From the NCBI GenBank assembly GCA_965656535.1, contig CBFHKX010000003.1, positions 62,001-126,000 of the forward strand: DNA of 64,000 nucleotides, in the 5' to 3' direction. The stretch is from Lishizhenia sp965656535. GTDB lineage: Bacteria; Bacteroidota; Bacteroidia; Flavobacteriales_D; Crocinitomicaceae. Within the stretch, counting starts at the first letter, position 1. Each line of letters opens with the position of its first letter. The notes beneath the pieces are model-generated. The model ran no database searches. It was given only the letters and a program-made list of their open reading frames with translations, and was not told where the DNA came from. Made by a program: the position numbers and the translations under genes. Of this stretch, positions 1-8,579 are shown piece by piece.

Positions 1-2
1 CT

Positions 3-314
3 ATTGAGGCATATCGCGTTGGAACCGAAATGGATCCTAAAAACGAAGATATGCTGATTGACTATTTTAAACTATTAGTAGAATATAACCCTTCTCTTGT
101 AGAAGAGTTATGGCTTCTTAGTCCTGAATTTCAATACAGTAAAGAACTAGACGTAATTCGTGTTTATGCGTTTTGGTTGTGTAACAATACGGTTGATTCC
201 ATTTTATTATTGGATAAACTTGTTTTGATGGACATAGATTTAGCGAAAAAGTTATTTTTGCATTTTCCTGAAGCGAAAAATATTGAGGATTTTACCCACA
301 GAATATTAGATTAA
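3..314 (+). CDS. C-terminal end of a possible TPR-like protein (5' truncated)
   Basis: The reading frame is open from the first bases of the window, so the ATG at position 30 is probably internal and the gene starts outside. The visible 103 residues begin with a helix of TPR character (EAYRVGTEMDPKNEDML) and continue with alternating amphipathic helices rich in Leu, Glu and Tyr. There is no signal peptide or membrane segment in the visible part. It ends 8 bases before the ComA-type synthase gene, so it is probably the upstream member of the same operon. The TPR call rests on one helix pair only. Function is unknown. Confidence 0.55.
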   Translation: MEAYRVGTEMDPKNEDMLIDYFKLLVEYNPSLVEELWLLSPEFQYSKELDVIRVYAFWLCNNTVDSILLLDKLVLMDIDLAKKLFLHFPEAKNIEDFTHRILD

Positions 315-322
315 TAATACTT

Positions 323-1129
323 ATGAATTTCGATTTATCATACATTCCACAAAGAACTTCAAAGCCAAGAAAAGCTGGCGTTACCATGATGATGGATAAA
401 GGCTTAAGCATGCGAGAAGTTGAGGATTTTATTGCGTCTTCTGGCCGTTTAACTGATGTAGTTAAGTTTGGATTTGGAACCGCGTTCGTTTCAAATGATT
501 TAGAAAAAAAGATTGCCTTGTATAAGGAAGCAAATATTCGTCCATATTTTGGAGGAACACTATTTGAAGCCTTCTACGCAAGAGGTATGTTTGAAGACTA
601 TCTAAGGTTATGCGATAAGTATGATTTAGATTTGGCTGAGATTTCTGATGGATCTATAATTATTCCACATGATAAAAAGTGCGAATTAATTAGAAAAGTT
701 GCGAAAACAAGAACTTGTTTGTCAGAAGTAGGTTCGAAAGATTCTGGTATCCTAATCTCTCCCAATAAGTGGATTAAAATGATGAGTACTGAATTAGAAG
801 CAGGCTCTTGGAAAGTAATTGCAGAAGGCAGAGAGAGTGGAACTGTTGGTGTATTTAGACCAAATGGAACTGCGCATACTCTTTTAATCAATAAGATTAT
901 TGCTAAAATTAAGCCAGATGATATTTTATGGGAAGCACCTAAAAAAAATCAGCAAGTATGGTTTGTGAAATTGTTTGGAGCAAACGTAAACCTGGGAAAT
1001 ATTGCGCATAATGAAATGATACCTCTCGAGTGTCTGCGTTTAGGTTTAAGAGGAGATACCTTTTTTGAAAACTTACCTGAAGATTATGCAGCACGTTTAA
1101 AGCAAGTTGCTTCTGACGAAGAAGAATAG
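323..1129 (+). CDS. comA: Phosphosulfolactate synthase, ComA family
   Basis: A 268-residue protein resembling the ComA family of (2R)-phospho-3-sulfolactate synthases, which add sulfite to phosphoenolpyruvate. It is a TIM-barrel fold and the length fits the family. Visible family features are the N-terminal KPRKAGVTMMMDKGLS, the following DVVKFGFGTAF strand, the barrel segment IRPYFGGTLFEAF, the LAEISDGSI strand and the acidic site WKVIAEGRESGTVG. ComA is best known from coenzyme M synthesis in methanogens, but homologues occur in Bacteroidota and Bacillus, where sulfolactate or other sulfonates are plausible products. No other sulfonate gene is visible nearby. It lies 8 bases after the partial gene and 11 bases before the WD40 gene, which suggests one transcript. 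Confidence 0.85.
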   Translation: MNFDLSYIPQRTSKPRKAGVTMMMDKGLSMREVEDFIASSGRLTDVVKFGFGTAFVSNDLEKKIALYKEANIRPYFGGTLFEAFYARGMFEDYLRLCDKYDLDLAEISDGSIIIPHDKKCELIRKVAKTRTCLSEVGSKDSGILISPNKWIKMMSTELEAGSWKVIAEGRESGTVGVFRPNGTAHTLLINKIIAKIKPDDILWEAPKKNQQVWFVKLFGANVNLGNIAHNEMIPLECLRLGLRGDTFFENLPEDYAARLKQVASDEEE

Positions 1130-1140
1130 TAAAATTCCCT

Positions 1141-2016
1141 ATGGCTACCTTGCTTAAAACAATTACTGGTCATGCTGGAGCAATTTATGATGCTTTTAAG
1201 CTAGATAATTTTATATATACTACCAGTGCAGATAAGTATACCGTAAGGTGGAAAATTGCAGAAGGTATACAAGATAAATTTGCCATAAAGTCGGATTTCT
1301 CAGCATTTAGAATTGCTTTAGTTAATAACGATAAAACGCTTGTTATCGGTTCTTCTAAAGGAAATCTTCATTGTATTGATTTAAGCGCTAAAGAAGAGGT
1401 TAAAAATTTAGCACAACATAAATCAAGTATATTTTCGATTACTGAAAATAGATTGAATAAAGAGTTTTATACAACTGATATGCAAGGTTATTTTTGTGTT
1501 TGGTGTGCAGAAACTTTCGAGTTAAAACTTACTTTGCCGTTAGCTTGTGGTAAGATTAGGCATTGTGCATTAAACGAAGACGGATCAAATGTTAGTTTAT
1601 CTTGTCAAGATGGTAAAATTAGAATTTTAGAAACGACTTTTTTTAATGAGATTATAACATTTAAAGCACACCCTAGTGGAGTAAATGTTTCTTTATTTGA
1701 TGGACCGTATCTAATTACTGGAGGAAAAGACGCGTATCTAAGAAAATGGGACTGGAAAACCCAGAAAGTATTGATTGAAATACCTGCTCATAACTTTGCC
1801 GTTTATGATCTTATAAAGATGAAAAACGGAAGCTATGTTACAGCTAGCTTTGACAAAACGATAAAAATTTGGAATTCTGAATTACAAATCACCGAAAGAT
1901 TAGACAAGCGCGCAGGAGGCCATACCCACACCGTAAATAGATTAGTCAAACTAAGTAATGAAGAATTCATTTCTGTAGGAGACGATAAAAAAATTATTCA
2001 TTGGAGTTTAAACTAG
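1141..2016 (+). CDS. WD40 repeat beta-propeller protein
   Basis: A 291-residue protein made almost entirely of WD40-like blades of about 40 residues. Clear blade ends are KYTVRWK, GYFCVWC, DAYLRKWDW, DKTIKIWNS and DKKIIHWSL, with GH/AH dipeptides opening several blades (TGHAGAIYDAF, PAHNFAVYDL, GGHTHTVNRL). The length suits a single seven-bladed propeller. No signal peptide or membrane segment is present, so it should be cytoplasmic. Such proteins usually act as interaction scaffolds. The sequence shows no catalytic motif and no partner is known. It follows the ComA-type gene by 11 bases and probably shares its transcript. It is convergent with mtaB. Confidence 0.85.
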   Translation: MATLLKTITGHAGAIYDAFKLDNFIYTTSADKYTVRWKIAEGIQDKFAIKSDFSAFRIALVNNDKTLVIGSSKGNLHCIDLSAKEEVKNLAQHKSSIFSITENRLNKEFYTTDMQGYFCVWCAETFELKLTLPLACGKIRHCALNEDGSNVSLSCQDGKIRILETTFFNEIITFKAHPSGVNVSLFDGPYLITGGKDAYLRKWDWKTQKVLIEIPAHNFAVYDLIKMKNGSYVTASFDKTIKIWNSELQITERLDKRAGGHTHTVNRLVKLSNEEFISVGDDKKIIHWSLN

Positions 2017-2070
2017 CTCTTCATTTAAGAACGAGACTAACATAGTTTAATTAGTTTACTTTTTTGACGT

Positions 2071-3372
2071 CTATTTTATAGCAATAACGCCGTCAGGTAA
2101 AAATGTACTAAGTACAACTTGTTCTGTTGTATTAATATCATCTTCTGTAAAAGGTTTAGCTACCTTAATGTAATTTTCAGTAAAACCATGCATAAAGCCA
2201 TCGTGGTTGTCACCTTCCCAAAGCACATTTTGGGTTGTACCTAAATTATCTTCGTAAAACTTTCTCTTTTTCTTTTCAGATAAGATATGTAGCATTTTAC
2301 TTCTATCTTTTCGAACATGTAAGGGTACCCGATTACTCATTTTTGGTGCTCCTGTATTTGCTCGTTCTGAATAAGTAAATACATGAAGGTAACTAATGTC
2401 TAAAGTGTTTAAGAAATTATAAGTTGTCATAAAATCTTCATCCGTCTCTCCCGGAAACCCGACAATTACGTCTACTCCAATACATGCATGTGGTACAAAT
2501 GATTTTATTTTATTTACTCGATTTACATAAAGATCACTTAAATATTTTCTTCTCATTGCTTTCAGCAGCTTATCAGAACCGCTTTGAAGAGGAATGTGAA
2601 AGTGAGGAACAAAACGTTTTGCTTTATTTAGGGTAAAGTCGATAATTTCGTCACTTAATAAATTGGGTTCAATAGAAGAAATACGAAAGCGATCAATCCC
2701 TTCAATCTTATCTAAGGCTTTTACGAGCTCGTAGAAGTTTTCATTTTTACCTTGTCCAAAATCACCAATATTAACACCTGTTAAAACTACTTCTCGGATA
2801 TTGGTTTGCGCAATTTTATTGGCTTCTATTAGTGTTTCTTGAATAGAAGCATTCCTACTTTTACCTCTAGCCAAAGGTATCGTACAAAACGTACAAAAGT
2901 AATCACAGCCATCTTGTACCTTCAAAAAAGAACGTGTTCTATCACCAAATGAAAAAGAAGGAACAAATTCTTTCGTTTCTTTAATATTTTCATTCAGTAC
3001 TTTAGCTTTATTTGTATTGTCTTTTTCTAAATCACCAAGGTGTTTTATAATATTAAATTTTTCATTTGCACCTAGAACAATATCCACTCCTTCTATTTCA
3101 GCTATTTGTTTCGGTTTTAGTTGAGCAAAACATCCAATAATAGCTATAAAAGCATTTGGATTAATTTTTAATGCACGCTTTACAAGTTGTTTACACTTTT
3201 TATCTGCGTTCTCTGTAACAGAACATGTGTTAATTACATAAATATCTGGAGTTTCATCAAAATTTACTTTGGCAAAACCTTCATCTTCAAAGCTTCTAGC
3301 TATCGTGGAGGTCTCAGAGAAATTGAGTTTACAACCGAGTGTATAAAAGGCTACTTTTTTGAACTGAATCAT
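2071..3372 (-). CDS. mtaB: tRNA t6A37 methylthiotransferase MtaB
   Basis: A 433-residue radical SAM methylthiotransferase that converts t6A to ms2t6A at position 37 of tRNAs reading ANN codons. The N-terminal UPF0004 domain carries its three cluster cysteines in TLGCKLNFSE, NTCSVTENADKKC and IIGCFAQ. The radical SAM cluster motif is CDYFCTFC, and a TRAM-like tail closes the protein. The LGCKxN start and the overall length point to MtaB rather than MiaB or RimO. It is a single gene convergent with the WD40 gene. A perfect TAnnTTTG promoter element lies just upstream. Confidence 0.93.
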   Translation of the reverse strand: MIQFKKVAFYTLGCKLNFSETSTIARSFEDEGFAKVNFDETPDIYVINTCSVTENADKKCKQLVKRALKINPNAFIAIIGCFAQLKPKQIAEIEGVDIVLGANEKFNIIKHLGDLEKDNTNKAKVLNENIKETKEFVPSFSFGDRTRSFLKVQDGCDYFCTFCTIPLARGKSRNASIQETLIEANKIAQTNIREVVLTGVNIGDFGQGKNENFYELVKALDKIEGIDRFRISSIEPNLLSDEIIDFTLNKAKRFVPHFHIPLQSGSDKLLKAMRRKYLSDLYVNRVNKIKSFVPHACIGVDVIVGFPGETDEDFMTTYNFLNTLDISYLHVFTYSERANTGAPKMSNRVPLHVRKDRSKMLHILSEKKKRKFYEDNLGTTQNVLWEGDNHDGFMHGFTENYIKVAKPFTEDDINTTEQVVLSTFLPDGVIAIK

Positions 3373-3380
3373 AATAGTTG

Positions 3381-3388
3381 CAAAGATA
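3381..3388 (-). promoter_or_regulatory. Bacteroidota -7 promoter element of mtaB
   Basis: TATCTTTG on the minus strand, a perfect match to TAnnTTTG, 8 bases upstream of the mtaB ATG. No clear -33 element is visible. The transcript leader would be very short. Confidence 0.5.
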
Positions 3389-3452
3389 TTAAGCTTTTTG
3401 TAAGTTAGGTGAGAATTTCAAATGTATAGTTAAAAAAAATACAAGAATATTT

Positions 3453-4172
3453 ATGAGTGTTGGAAAACTAATATTAATGTTTGGAGTAGTCTTAACGCTC
3501 TTATTATCCTGCAGTTCTAGTAGGTTTGTAGAGCCTTTGAGAAGAGGTGAAAACGCTTTGGCTTTAGATTTTGGCGGACCAATTGTGTCCGTGCCAGGAG
3601 TAGCAACGATACCTATTCCATTTTCGAGTTTAACCTATGGAAGAGGGCTTACGCAGAAATTAACAGCATTTGGAAGCTGGTATACAACAGCTTCCGTTTT
3701 TAATGTTTGGCAATTTGATTGCGGAGTTGTTAGAGAAATATGGTATAACTCTGAAAGAAAAATGGGAGTAACCTTATCTCCTCAAGCTAACTTTGCTTTT
3801 GACTCATTTGAGAATAATCTCAGTTTTTGGCCAATTTTAGAGTCAAACTTTCATTGGAAATATAAGTTTAGATTTCAACAACAAGATGATTTATTAAATG
3901 GGAGTAAACAACGTTATAATTTTATTTATGGGGGTGTAAACACATGGTTCGAATTAAAAGGAATTAAGGCGCATGGAGTTAAGCAAACTACTCGAGTTGT
4001 ACCAAATTTTCATATTGGACATTCTATAAGAAGAAACGACTGGAGTTTTAATGTAGAAATGAAAATGTTATCTCCATTTTCTAACAACGAAAGTGTAGTT
4101 CTGGATTATAGAAGTATATTGGGTAGTCAAGGTGCTACAGGTGTTTATATTGGAGTCATTAAAAGGTTTTAA
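3453..4172 (+). CDS. Outer-membrane-type lipoprotein of unknown function
   Basis: A 239-residue protein with a short lipoprotein signal. A hydrophobic stretch at residues 5-19 ends in the lipobox LLSC with Cys20. The mature part is dominated by short alternating strands with aromatic girdle-like residues (YGRGLTQKLTAFGSWY, GVVREIWYNSERKMGVTLSPQANF, WPILESNFHWKYKFRF) and ends in IGVIKRF. This pattern suggests a small beta-barrel or barrel-like lipoprotein. I do not recognise a named family. The next gene starts one base after its stop codon, so the two are almost certainly co-translated. Confidence 0.7.
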   Translation: MSVGKLILMFGVVLTLLLSCSSSRFVEPLRRGENALALDFGGPIVSVPGVATIPIPFSSLTYGRGLTQKLTAFGSWYTTASVFNVWQFDCGVVREIWYNSERKMGVTLSPQANFAFDSFENNLSFWPILESNFHWKYKFRFQQQDDLLNGSKQRYNFIYGGVNTWFELKGIKAHGVKQTTRVVPNFHIGHSIRRNDWSFNVEMKMLSPFSNNESVVLDYRSILGSQGATGVYIGVIKRF

Positions 4173-4173
4173 A

Positions 4174-5061
4174 ATGAAGTTAGTACTATTATTTGTAGTT
4201 TGTTTAATAAGTTTCAGTTGTCGAAAACGACTAGATAATTTTTTGTTTAATCCTGACAATTCAATCACTGAATATAAATTAGATGATTATCAAGGAGAAG
4301 TATCTATTGCCGTTGGGGAAGAGTATTATATCGGTCCAGAAATGATTAATAGATTTAGCGTTCCGCTTATTTCTGGAAACGATACTTTAGATATTGCTAT
4401 GATATATGTTGGCGACATATCAACGATTAATCAAGATACGGTTTTGTTGTATTGTCATGGTAATAAAGATCATATGGATTTTTATTGGCCTAGGCAAAAG
4501 CTTTATGCAAATTTAGGTGGCAAGAATAGAGTAGGTGTGTTGTCTTTAGATTATCCAGGATACGGTTTAAGCGAAGGAAAACCAACAGAAGAAAACATGT
4601 ATGCTTCGGTAGAGTTAGCGTTAAAATGGCTTAAAGATATGGGAGTAACAAATGATAAATTAATCATGTTTGGTTTCTCTTTAGGCTCTGCACCGGTTTG
4701 TGAAATTGCAGGTAATGATGGGTTTAGTTTAACGCCTCATAAAATAATTTTAGAAGCACCTTTTGCATCTTCAGAAGTAATGGTGCAAGATGCAGCAGTA
4801 TTAAACATGCCATCTAGTTTCTTTGTAAATGTTAAAATTGATAATGCAGAAGAAATAAAGAAATGTACTATGCCTTTGCATTGGATACATGGTAAAGCAG
4901 ACGACTTTTTATCCTTTGAATCACATGGTAAACTAGTTTTTGACAATCACTCGGGACTTAAAAGCTCAACTGAAGTAGAGGGTGGAGGTCATGAAAACAC
5001 TCCAATTATATATGGTTTAGAGAATTACCTTCAAGATTTAGAAACTTTTATCTTTCAATAG
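4174..5061 (+). CDS. Alpha/beta hydrolase lipoprotein
   Basis: A 295-residue serine hydrolase with an N-terminal lipobox (LISFSC, Cys16). The start was placed at the ATG one base after the preceding stop, because an in-frame ATG 42 bases upstream would put 14 non-signal residues before the lipoprotein signal. The fold markers are an oxyanion-type HGN (LLYCHGNKDH), the nucleophile elbow GFSLGSA, an acid-bearing HGKADDFLSF loop and the C-terminal histidine in GGGHENT. This order matches the alpha/beta hydrolases related to BAAT/dienelactone-type enzymes. The substrate is unknown. Attachment to an envelope membrane and coupling to the preceding lipoprotein suggest a role in envelope lipid or ester metabolism, which is an inference. 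Confidence 0.85.
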   Translation: MKLVLLFVVCLISFSCRKRLDNFLFNPDNSITEYKLDDYQGEVSIAVGEEYYIGPEMINRFSVPLISGNDTLDIAMIYVGDISTINQDTVLLYCHGNKDHMDFYWPRQKLYANLGGKNRVGVLSLDYPGYGLSEGKPTEENMYASVELALKWLKDMGVTNDKLIMFGFSLGSAPVCEIAGNDGFSLTPHKIILEAPFASSEVMVQDAAVLNMPSSFFVNVKIDNAEEIKKCTMPLHWIHGKADDFLSFESHGKLVFDNHSGLKSSTEVEGGGHENTPIIYGLENYLQDLETFIFQ

Positions 5062-5108
5062 GCAACTTTGATTTACGCTCCAACGTTTAATAAGAAACAA
5101 ATAAAGAC

Positions 5109-7832
5109 ATGAAACCAATTAATAAAATTATTGCATCCATTATTCTATTCACTGGTTTTCTTGGTGCACCGCAAGTTATAGCTCAGAATATAACAACTAT
5201 TTGTTTGGGAGATGATTTAACGATTTGCGCTGGAGACGGAGTTACAATTGATATTTGTCCACCAACACCAGGTTCAATTACACAAGATACTAATGTAGTA
5301 TTTATTGGTAATGTGGGAGAGGTTAATTTAACAGACGATGTATTTTCTGGAGTTGTTCCAATCGGTTTTTCTTTTGAATATTATGGTGTTCCGAAAACAC
5401 AATGTGTTATTGGTTCTAATAATTTTATTTCTTTTGATATAACGCAAGCAAATGGTTATTGTCAATGGCCAATTAACCAAGCTTCACCAAGTGCCGGAAA
5501 TCCAAATGATGCAATTATGGGACCATGGCAAGATATTAACCCTTCTACTGGTGGTTTTATTGGTTACACCACTATTGGTACAGCGCCAAATAGAAAATTT
5601 GTTGTGGTTTACAAAGATGTTCCTGTTTTTGGATCACCAAATGAGCCAACCTGTTCAGCTATTGTTTTACATGAGACTACAAATGAAATTGATGTATTTA
5701 TAGATGAAAAGCCTGCTTTACCAGGAGGTTGGAACGGAGGTTATGCCATTGAAGGAACTCAAAATGCAACAGGGTTAATTGCAGATATTTTTCCGGGTAG
5801 AAATTTTCCTTCTGTTTGGTCTGCCGTAAATGATGGTGTTAAATGGACTCCTAATGGTCCCAATGATTACACAGTTGCAGCAATACCTTACAAAGCTTAC
5901 GTTCCATCAAACGTACCGTTTGTTTGGGGCGATACCGAGGGAAATACGATTACTGCAAACCCAGGAGGAGGTTCGATTACTGTATTTCCAAGTCCAACAG
6001 CACCTTCCGATTCAATAGGATATTTCATTAATTATAGCTCTTGTAACCAAACAGGAAGTGCAGTTACCTCAGAAATAAGTTGGATTACTGTAAATGTACC
6101 TTCAGTAACTATGACAACCACAGACGATATTTGCTCTCAAGGAGTAGGAACTGCAACAGCAAATCCAATAGGTATAGCACCTTTTACTTATTTATGGTCT
6201 GATCCGAATGCACAAACTACACAAACTGCGGTAAATTTGTTTGGAGGTGCCTATCAAGTAACAATGATAGATGCTCTTGGCTGTGATGCTACAACTTTTG
6301 GTGTTGTGGGAGATAATCCTATAACAACTTCTACAACCTACACACAAGTTTCTTGTCCATCAGGATCGGATGGAACAGCTACCGTCTCAATTTCTCCTGT
6401 TCCTGGAAGTGCTACATATAATTGGTTTAATGCGGGTGGACAAACTACTCAAACGGCAGTTGGATTATCTGCTGGTACATATAACGTAGAGATAATTACA
6501 GATGTTGGCTGTATAGATACCGCTGAGGTTGTTGTTGATGAGATACCTGGAATGGTTTTGACTACTGTTTCTGTAACAGATGTAACCTGCAATAGCGGTA
6601 ATGATGGAATGGTCGAAGTAAGTGTGTCTAATGGTACAACTCCTTATACATACGTATGGACCAATTCCGTTTCTACAACCAACATTGCAAATGATTTGTT
6701 TGTAGGCAGTACTACTGTGACAGTTACCGATGCAAACGGTTGTATGGTGAATGAAACATATACTTTAGCTGAACCTCAAGCCTTAGCAATTGTAACCTAT
6801 GATGGTTTAGACGTTGTCTGTCCAGGAGATAGTGCAGTACTCTCTGCTACTGCTTCGGGTGGAAGTTCTGCTTATACCTTTACTTGGACAGAAAATGGAA
6901 ATATAATTGGAGTTGGAAACTCGTTAACTGTTACTCCGACTAATACAACAACCAACTATTGTGTTTCCTTATCGGAAGCATGTGGGAGTCCAACCACTGA
7001 TTCATGTAAAACGATTACTTGGCCAACAGAAATAATTCCCTCTATAAATCCGGATATAACAGCGAGCTGTATTCCAGTAGAAGTTATATTTGGTAATACT
7101 ACTGCGTCAACAGAAATTGATTACACAGTTTGGAATTATGGTGATGGGACGGATATCGACACCACCTTTGGGATGAACAACGCAATACATGCTTTTCAAG
7201 ATGCAGGCTTATTTGATGTTTCGATGGAAGTAACCTCTATTTTCGGTTGTAAATATGATATGATCTTCTCTGATTTAATTGAGGGTTGGTCTTTTCCTAC
7301 TGCTGACTTTTATCTAAATCCAAATCCAGCTTCAATATTCGAACCTACTGTAAGCGCGTTTTCACAGTCTAGTAATGATGCTGTAAGTTACCTTTGGCAA
7401 GTACCAAATGCAACTCCTAGTTTTAGCAGTTCAAAAAATGCAGAATTTACTTTTCCCGATACTGTGGCAGAATATCCGGTAACATTAATTGTTACAAATT
7501 CAAACGGTTGTAGTGATACCTTACAAAGAATAGCTTCTTTACAGAATGAAGTTCAAATCTTTGCACCAAATTCTTTCACCCCAGATAATGATGAATTTAA
7601 CCAAACATGGAAAATTTATATGCTAGGCATTGACGTTTACGATTTTAATCTAATAGTTTATAATCGTTGGGGCGAAGTGATATGGGAGTCAAATAATTCA
7701 GAGTCTGGATGGGATGGAACATATGGCGGGAAGTTAGTTCCAGCGGGTTCTTACGTTTGGAAAATTGAGACGAAAGATAAAAATACGGATAAGCGATACA
7801 CTTTTGATGGTTACGTAAATGTAATTAGATAG
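5109..7832 (+). CDS. Secreted SprB-like adhesin with CHU_C (type B) T9SS sorting domain
   Basis: A 907-residue surface or secreted protein. Residues 1-25 are a signal peptide ending VIAQ. Residues of about 80-265 form a globular region with aromatic strands. About 335-555 hold three tandem SprB-type repeats of about 70 residues (…TCNSGNDGMVEVSV… YVW… VTVTDANGC). An Ig-like segment (about 565-640) and a PKD-like segment (VWNYGDGTDID, about 655-715) follow. The last 90 residues are the gliding-motility-associated C-terminal domain, with NSFTPDNDEFN, VYNRWGEVIWES and GWDGTYGGK. Type B domains direct export by the type IX system. Such proteins act in adhesion or gliding. The sequence shows no enzyme motif. 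A strong terminator follows the gene. Confidence 0.9.
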   Translation: MKPINKIIASIILFTGFLGAPQVIAQNITTICLGDDLTICAGDGVTIDICPPTPGSITQDTNVVFIGNVGEVNLTDDVFSGVVPIGFSFEYYGVPKTQCVIGSNNFISFDITQANGYCQWPINQASPSAGNPNDAIMGPWQDINPSTGGFIGYTTIGTAPNRKFVVVYKDVPVFGSPNEPTCSAIVLHETTNEIDVFIDEKPALPGGWNGGYAIEGTQNATGLIADIFPGRNFPSVWSAVNDGVKWTPNGPNDYTVAAIPYKAYVPSNVPFVWGDTEGNTITANPGGGSITVFPSPTAPSDSIGYFINYSSCNQTGSAVTSEISWITVNVPSVTMTTTDDICSQGVGTATANPIGIAPFTYLWSDPNAQTTQTAVNLFGGAYQVTMIDALGCDATTFGVVGDNPITTSTTYTQVSCPSGSDGTATVSISPVPGSATYNWFNAGGQTTQTAVGLSAGTYNVEIITDVGCIDTAEVVVDEIPGMVLTTVSVTDVTCNSGNDGMVEVSVSNGTTPYTYVWTNSVSTTNIANDLFVGSTTVTVTDANGCMVNETYTLAEPQALAIVTYDGLDVVCPGDSAVLSATASGGSSAYTFTWTENGNIIGVGNSLTVTPTNTTTNYCVSLSEACGSPTTDSCKTITWPTEIIPSINPDITASCIPVEVIFGNTTASTEIDYTVWNYGDGTDIDTTFGMNNAIHAFQDAGLFDVSMEVTSIFGCKYDMIFSDLIEGWSFPTADFYLNPNPASIFEPTVSAFSQSSNDAVSYLWQVPNATPSFSSSKNAEFTFPDTVAEYPVTLIVTNSNGCSDTLQRIASLQNEVQIFAPNSFTPDNDEFNQTWKIYMLGIDVYDFNLIVYNRWGEVIWESNNSESGWDGTYGGKLVPAGSYVWKIETKDKNTDKRYTFDGYVNVIR

Positions 7833-7857
7833 GAATTTACTGAGTACAACGTATTAA

Positions 7858-7887
7858 GGGTGCTTATTTTTTCAGCACCTTTTTTTA
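7858..7887 (+). terminator. Rho-independent terminator of the CHU_C gene
   Basis: GGTGCT at 7859-7864 pairs with AGCACC at 7874-7879, followed by an eight-T run. It lies 26 bases after the stop codon. Confidence 0.85.
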
Positions 7888-7974
7888 TATCATTATTTAA
7901 TTTATTATTAAAAGTTTCTTATTTGAATAGAAAAAGTTTTAGTTGAAAATGAAAGTATGTTAAGATGGAGAGGG

Positions 7975-8526
7975 TTATTCTAGGAATATTATCCTTTCCC
8001 CATTATTAAAGGATTTAACCGTTGAATTTTTCAATGATAACAATCCAAAACTCTGGAAATATCTAATTATTCCATCAGAATATCGCTTTAATTTCAAATC
8101 AAATCCATCTGGAAATGAAATTTTCCAGCGGTCTATAAATTCTGAATAAAAAGTATTTATTCCGTTGGTTCTTTTAATTTTCAAGAATCCATTTTTCAGT
8201 ATCACAAATTTGAATTCTTTTATTATGTAGGTAACTTCTTTACCTATAATTTTTTTATTCAGATATTCAAATTCATTAAAACCATGTTCAAATAGTACAT
8301 TGCGGTGTATAATAATTTCTTTATTATTTCCACGAAATATACCCAATAGAACAACATAGTTTCTTTTTATAAACTTATTGTTCTTTTTAGTTTGAATTGG
8401 GGTAGATTGTAATTTTGCTACATAATGGTGTCTATTTTTACACTCTATACTGCAGAAAATTTTGTTTTGTTTACCTGTAAAGTGTGAATTACACACTGGA
8501 CAGGTCGGTTTGTTGAAGTTATTCAT
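7975..8526 (-). CDS. Small zinc-finger protein, copy 1 of a paralogous pair
   Basis: A 183-residue protein. Residues 9-34 carry CPVC…FCSIECKNRHH, four cysteines suited to one zinc ion followed by a His pair. A basic linker follows, then a domain with IIIHRNVLFEHGFNEF, FVILKNGFLKIKR, and FIDRWKISFPDGF. The same blocks occur in the same order in the gene at 32582-33097, so the two are paralogues. No enzyme motif is recognised. A DNA- or RNA-binding role is plausible from the zinc finger and basic linker. It is a monocistronic gene, very A+T-rich. Its start codon sits inside a 15-bp perfect inverted repeat, so autoregulation is possible. Confidence 0.75.
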   Translation of the reverse strand: MNNFNKPTCPVCNSHFTGKQNKIFCSIECKNRHHYVAKLQSTPIQTKKNNKFIKRNYVVLLGIFRGNNKEIIIHRNVLFEHGFNEFEYLNKKIIGKEVTYIIKEFKFVILKNGFLKIKRTNGINTFYSEFIDRWKISFPDGFDLKLKRYSDGIIRYFQSFGLLSLKNSTVKSFNNGERIIFLE

Positions 8527-8573
8527 TGTAAAAAGGTTTACTTAAAAATACAAAAAACAAACCTTTTTACAAT
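8525..8573 (-). promoter_or_regulatory. 15-bp inverted repeat over promoter and start of zinc-finger copy 1
   Basis: ATTGTAAAAAGGTTT at 8525-8539 is the exact reverse complement of 8559-8573, with a 19-base spacer. On the minus strand a TTG (8572-8570), 19 bases, then TATTTTTA (8550-8543) form a plausible -33/-7 promoter. One arm thus covers the -33 region and the other covers the likely start site and the ATG (8526-8524). No T run follows either arm, so a terminator is less likely than an operator or a leader hairpin. Confidence 0.6.
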
Positions 8574-8579
8574 ACTATA

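Noticed and set aside
8525..8573. Inverted repeat as a Rho-independent terminator of the CotH gene
   Set aside because: No T run follows either arm and the arms flank a promoter-like sequence. A dual role cannot be excluded.
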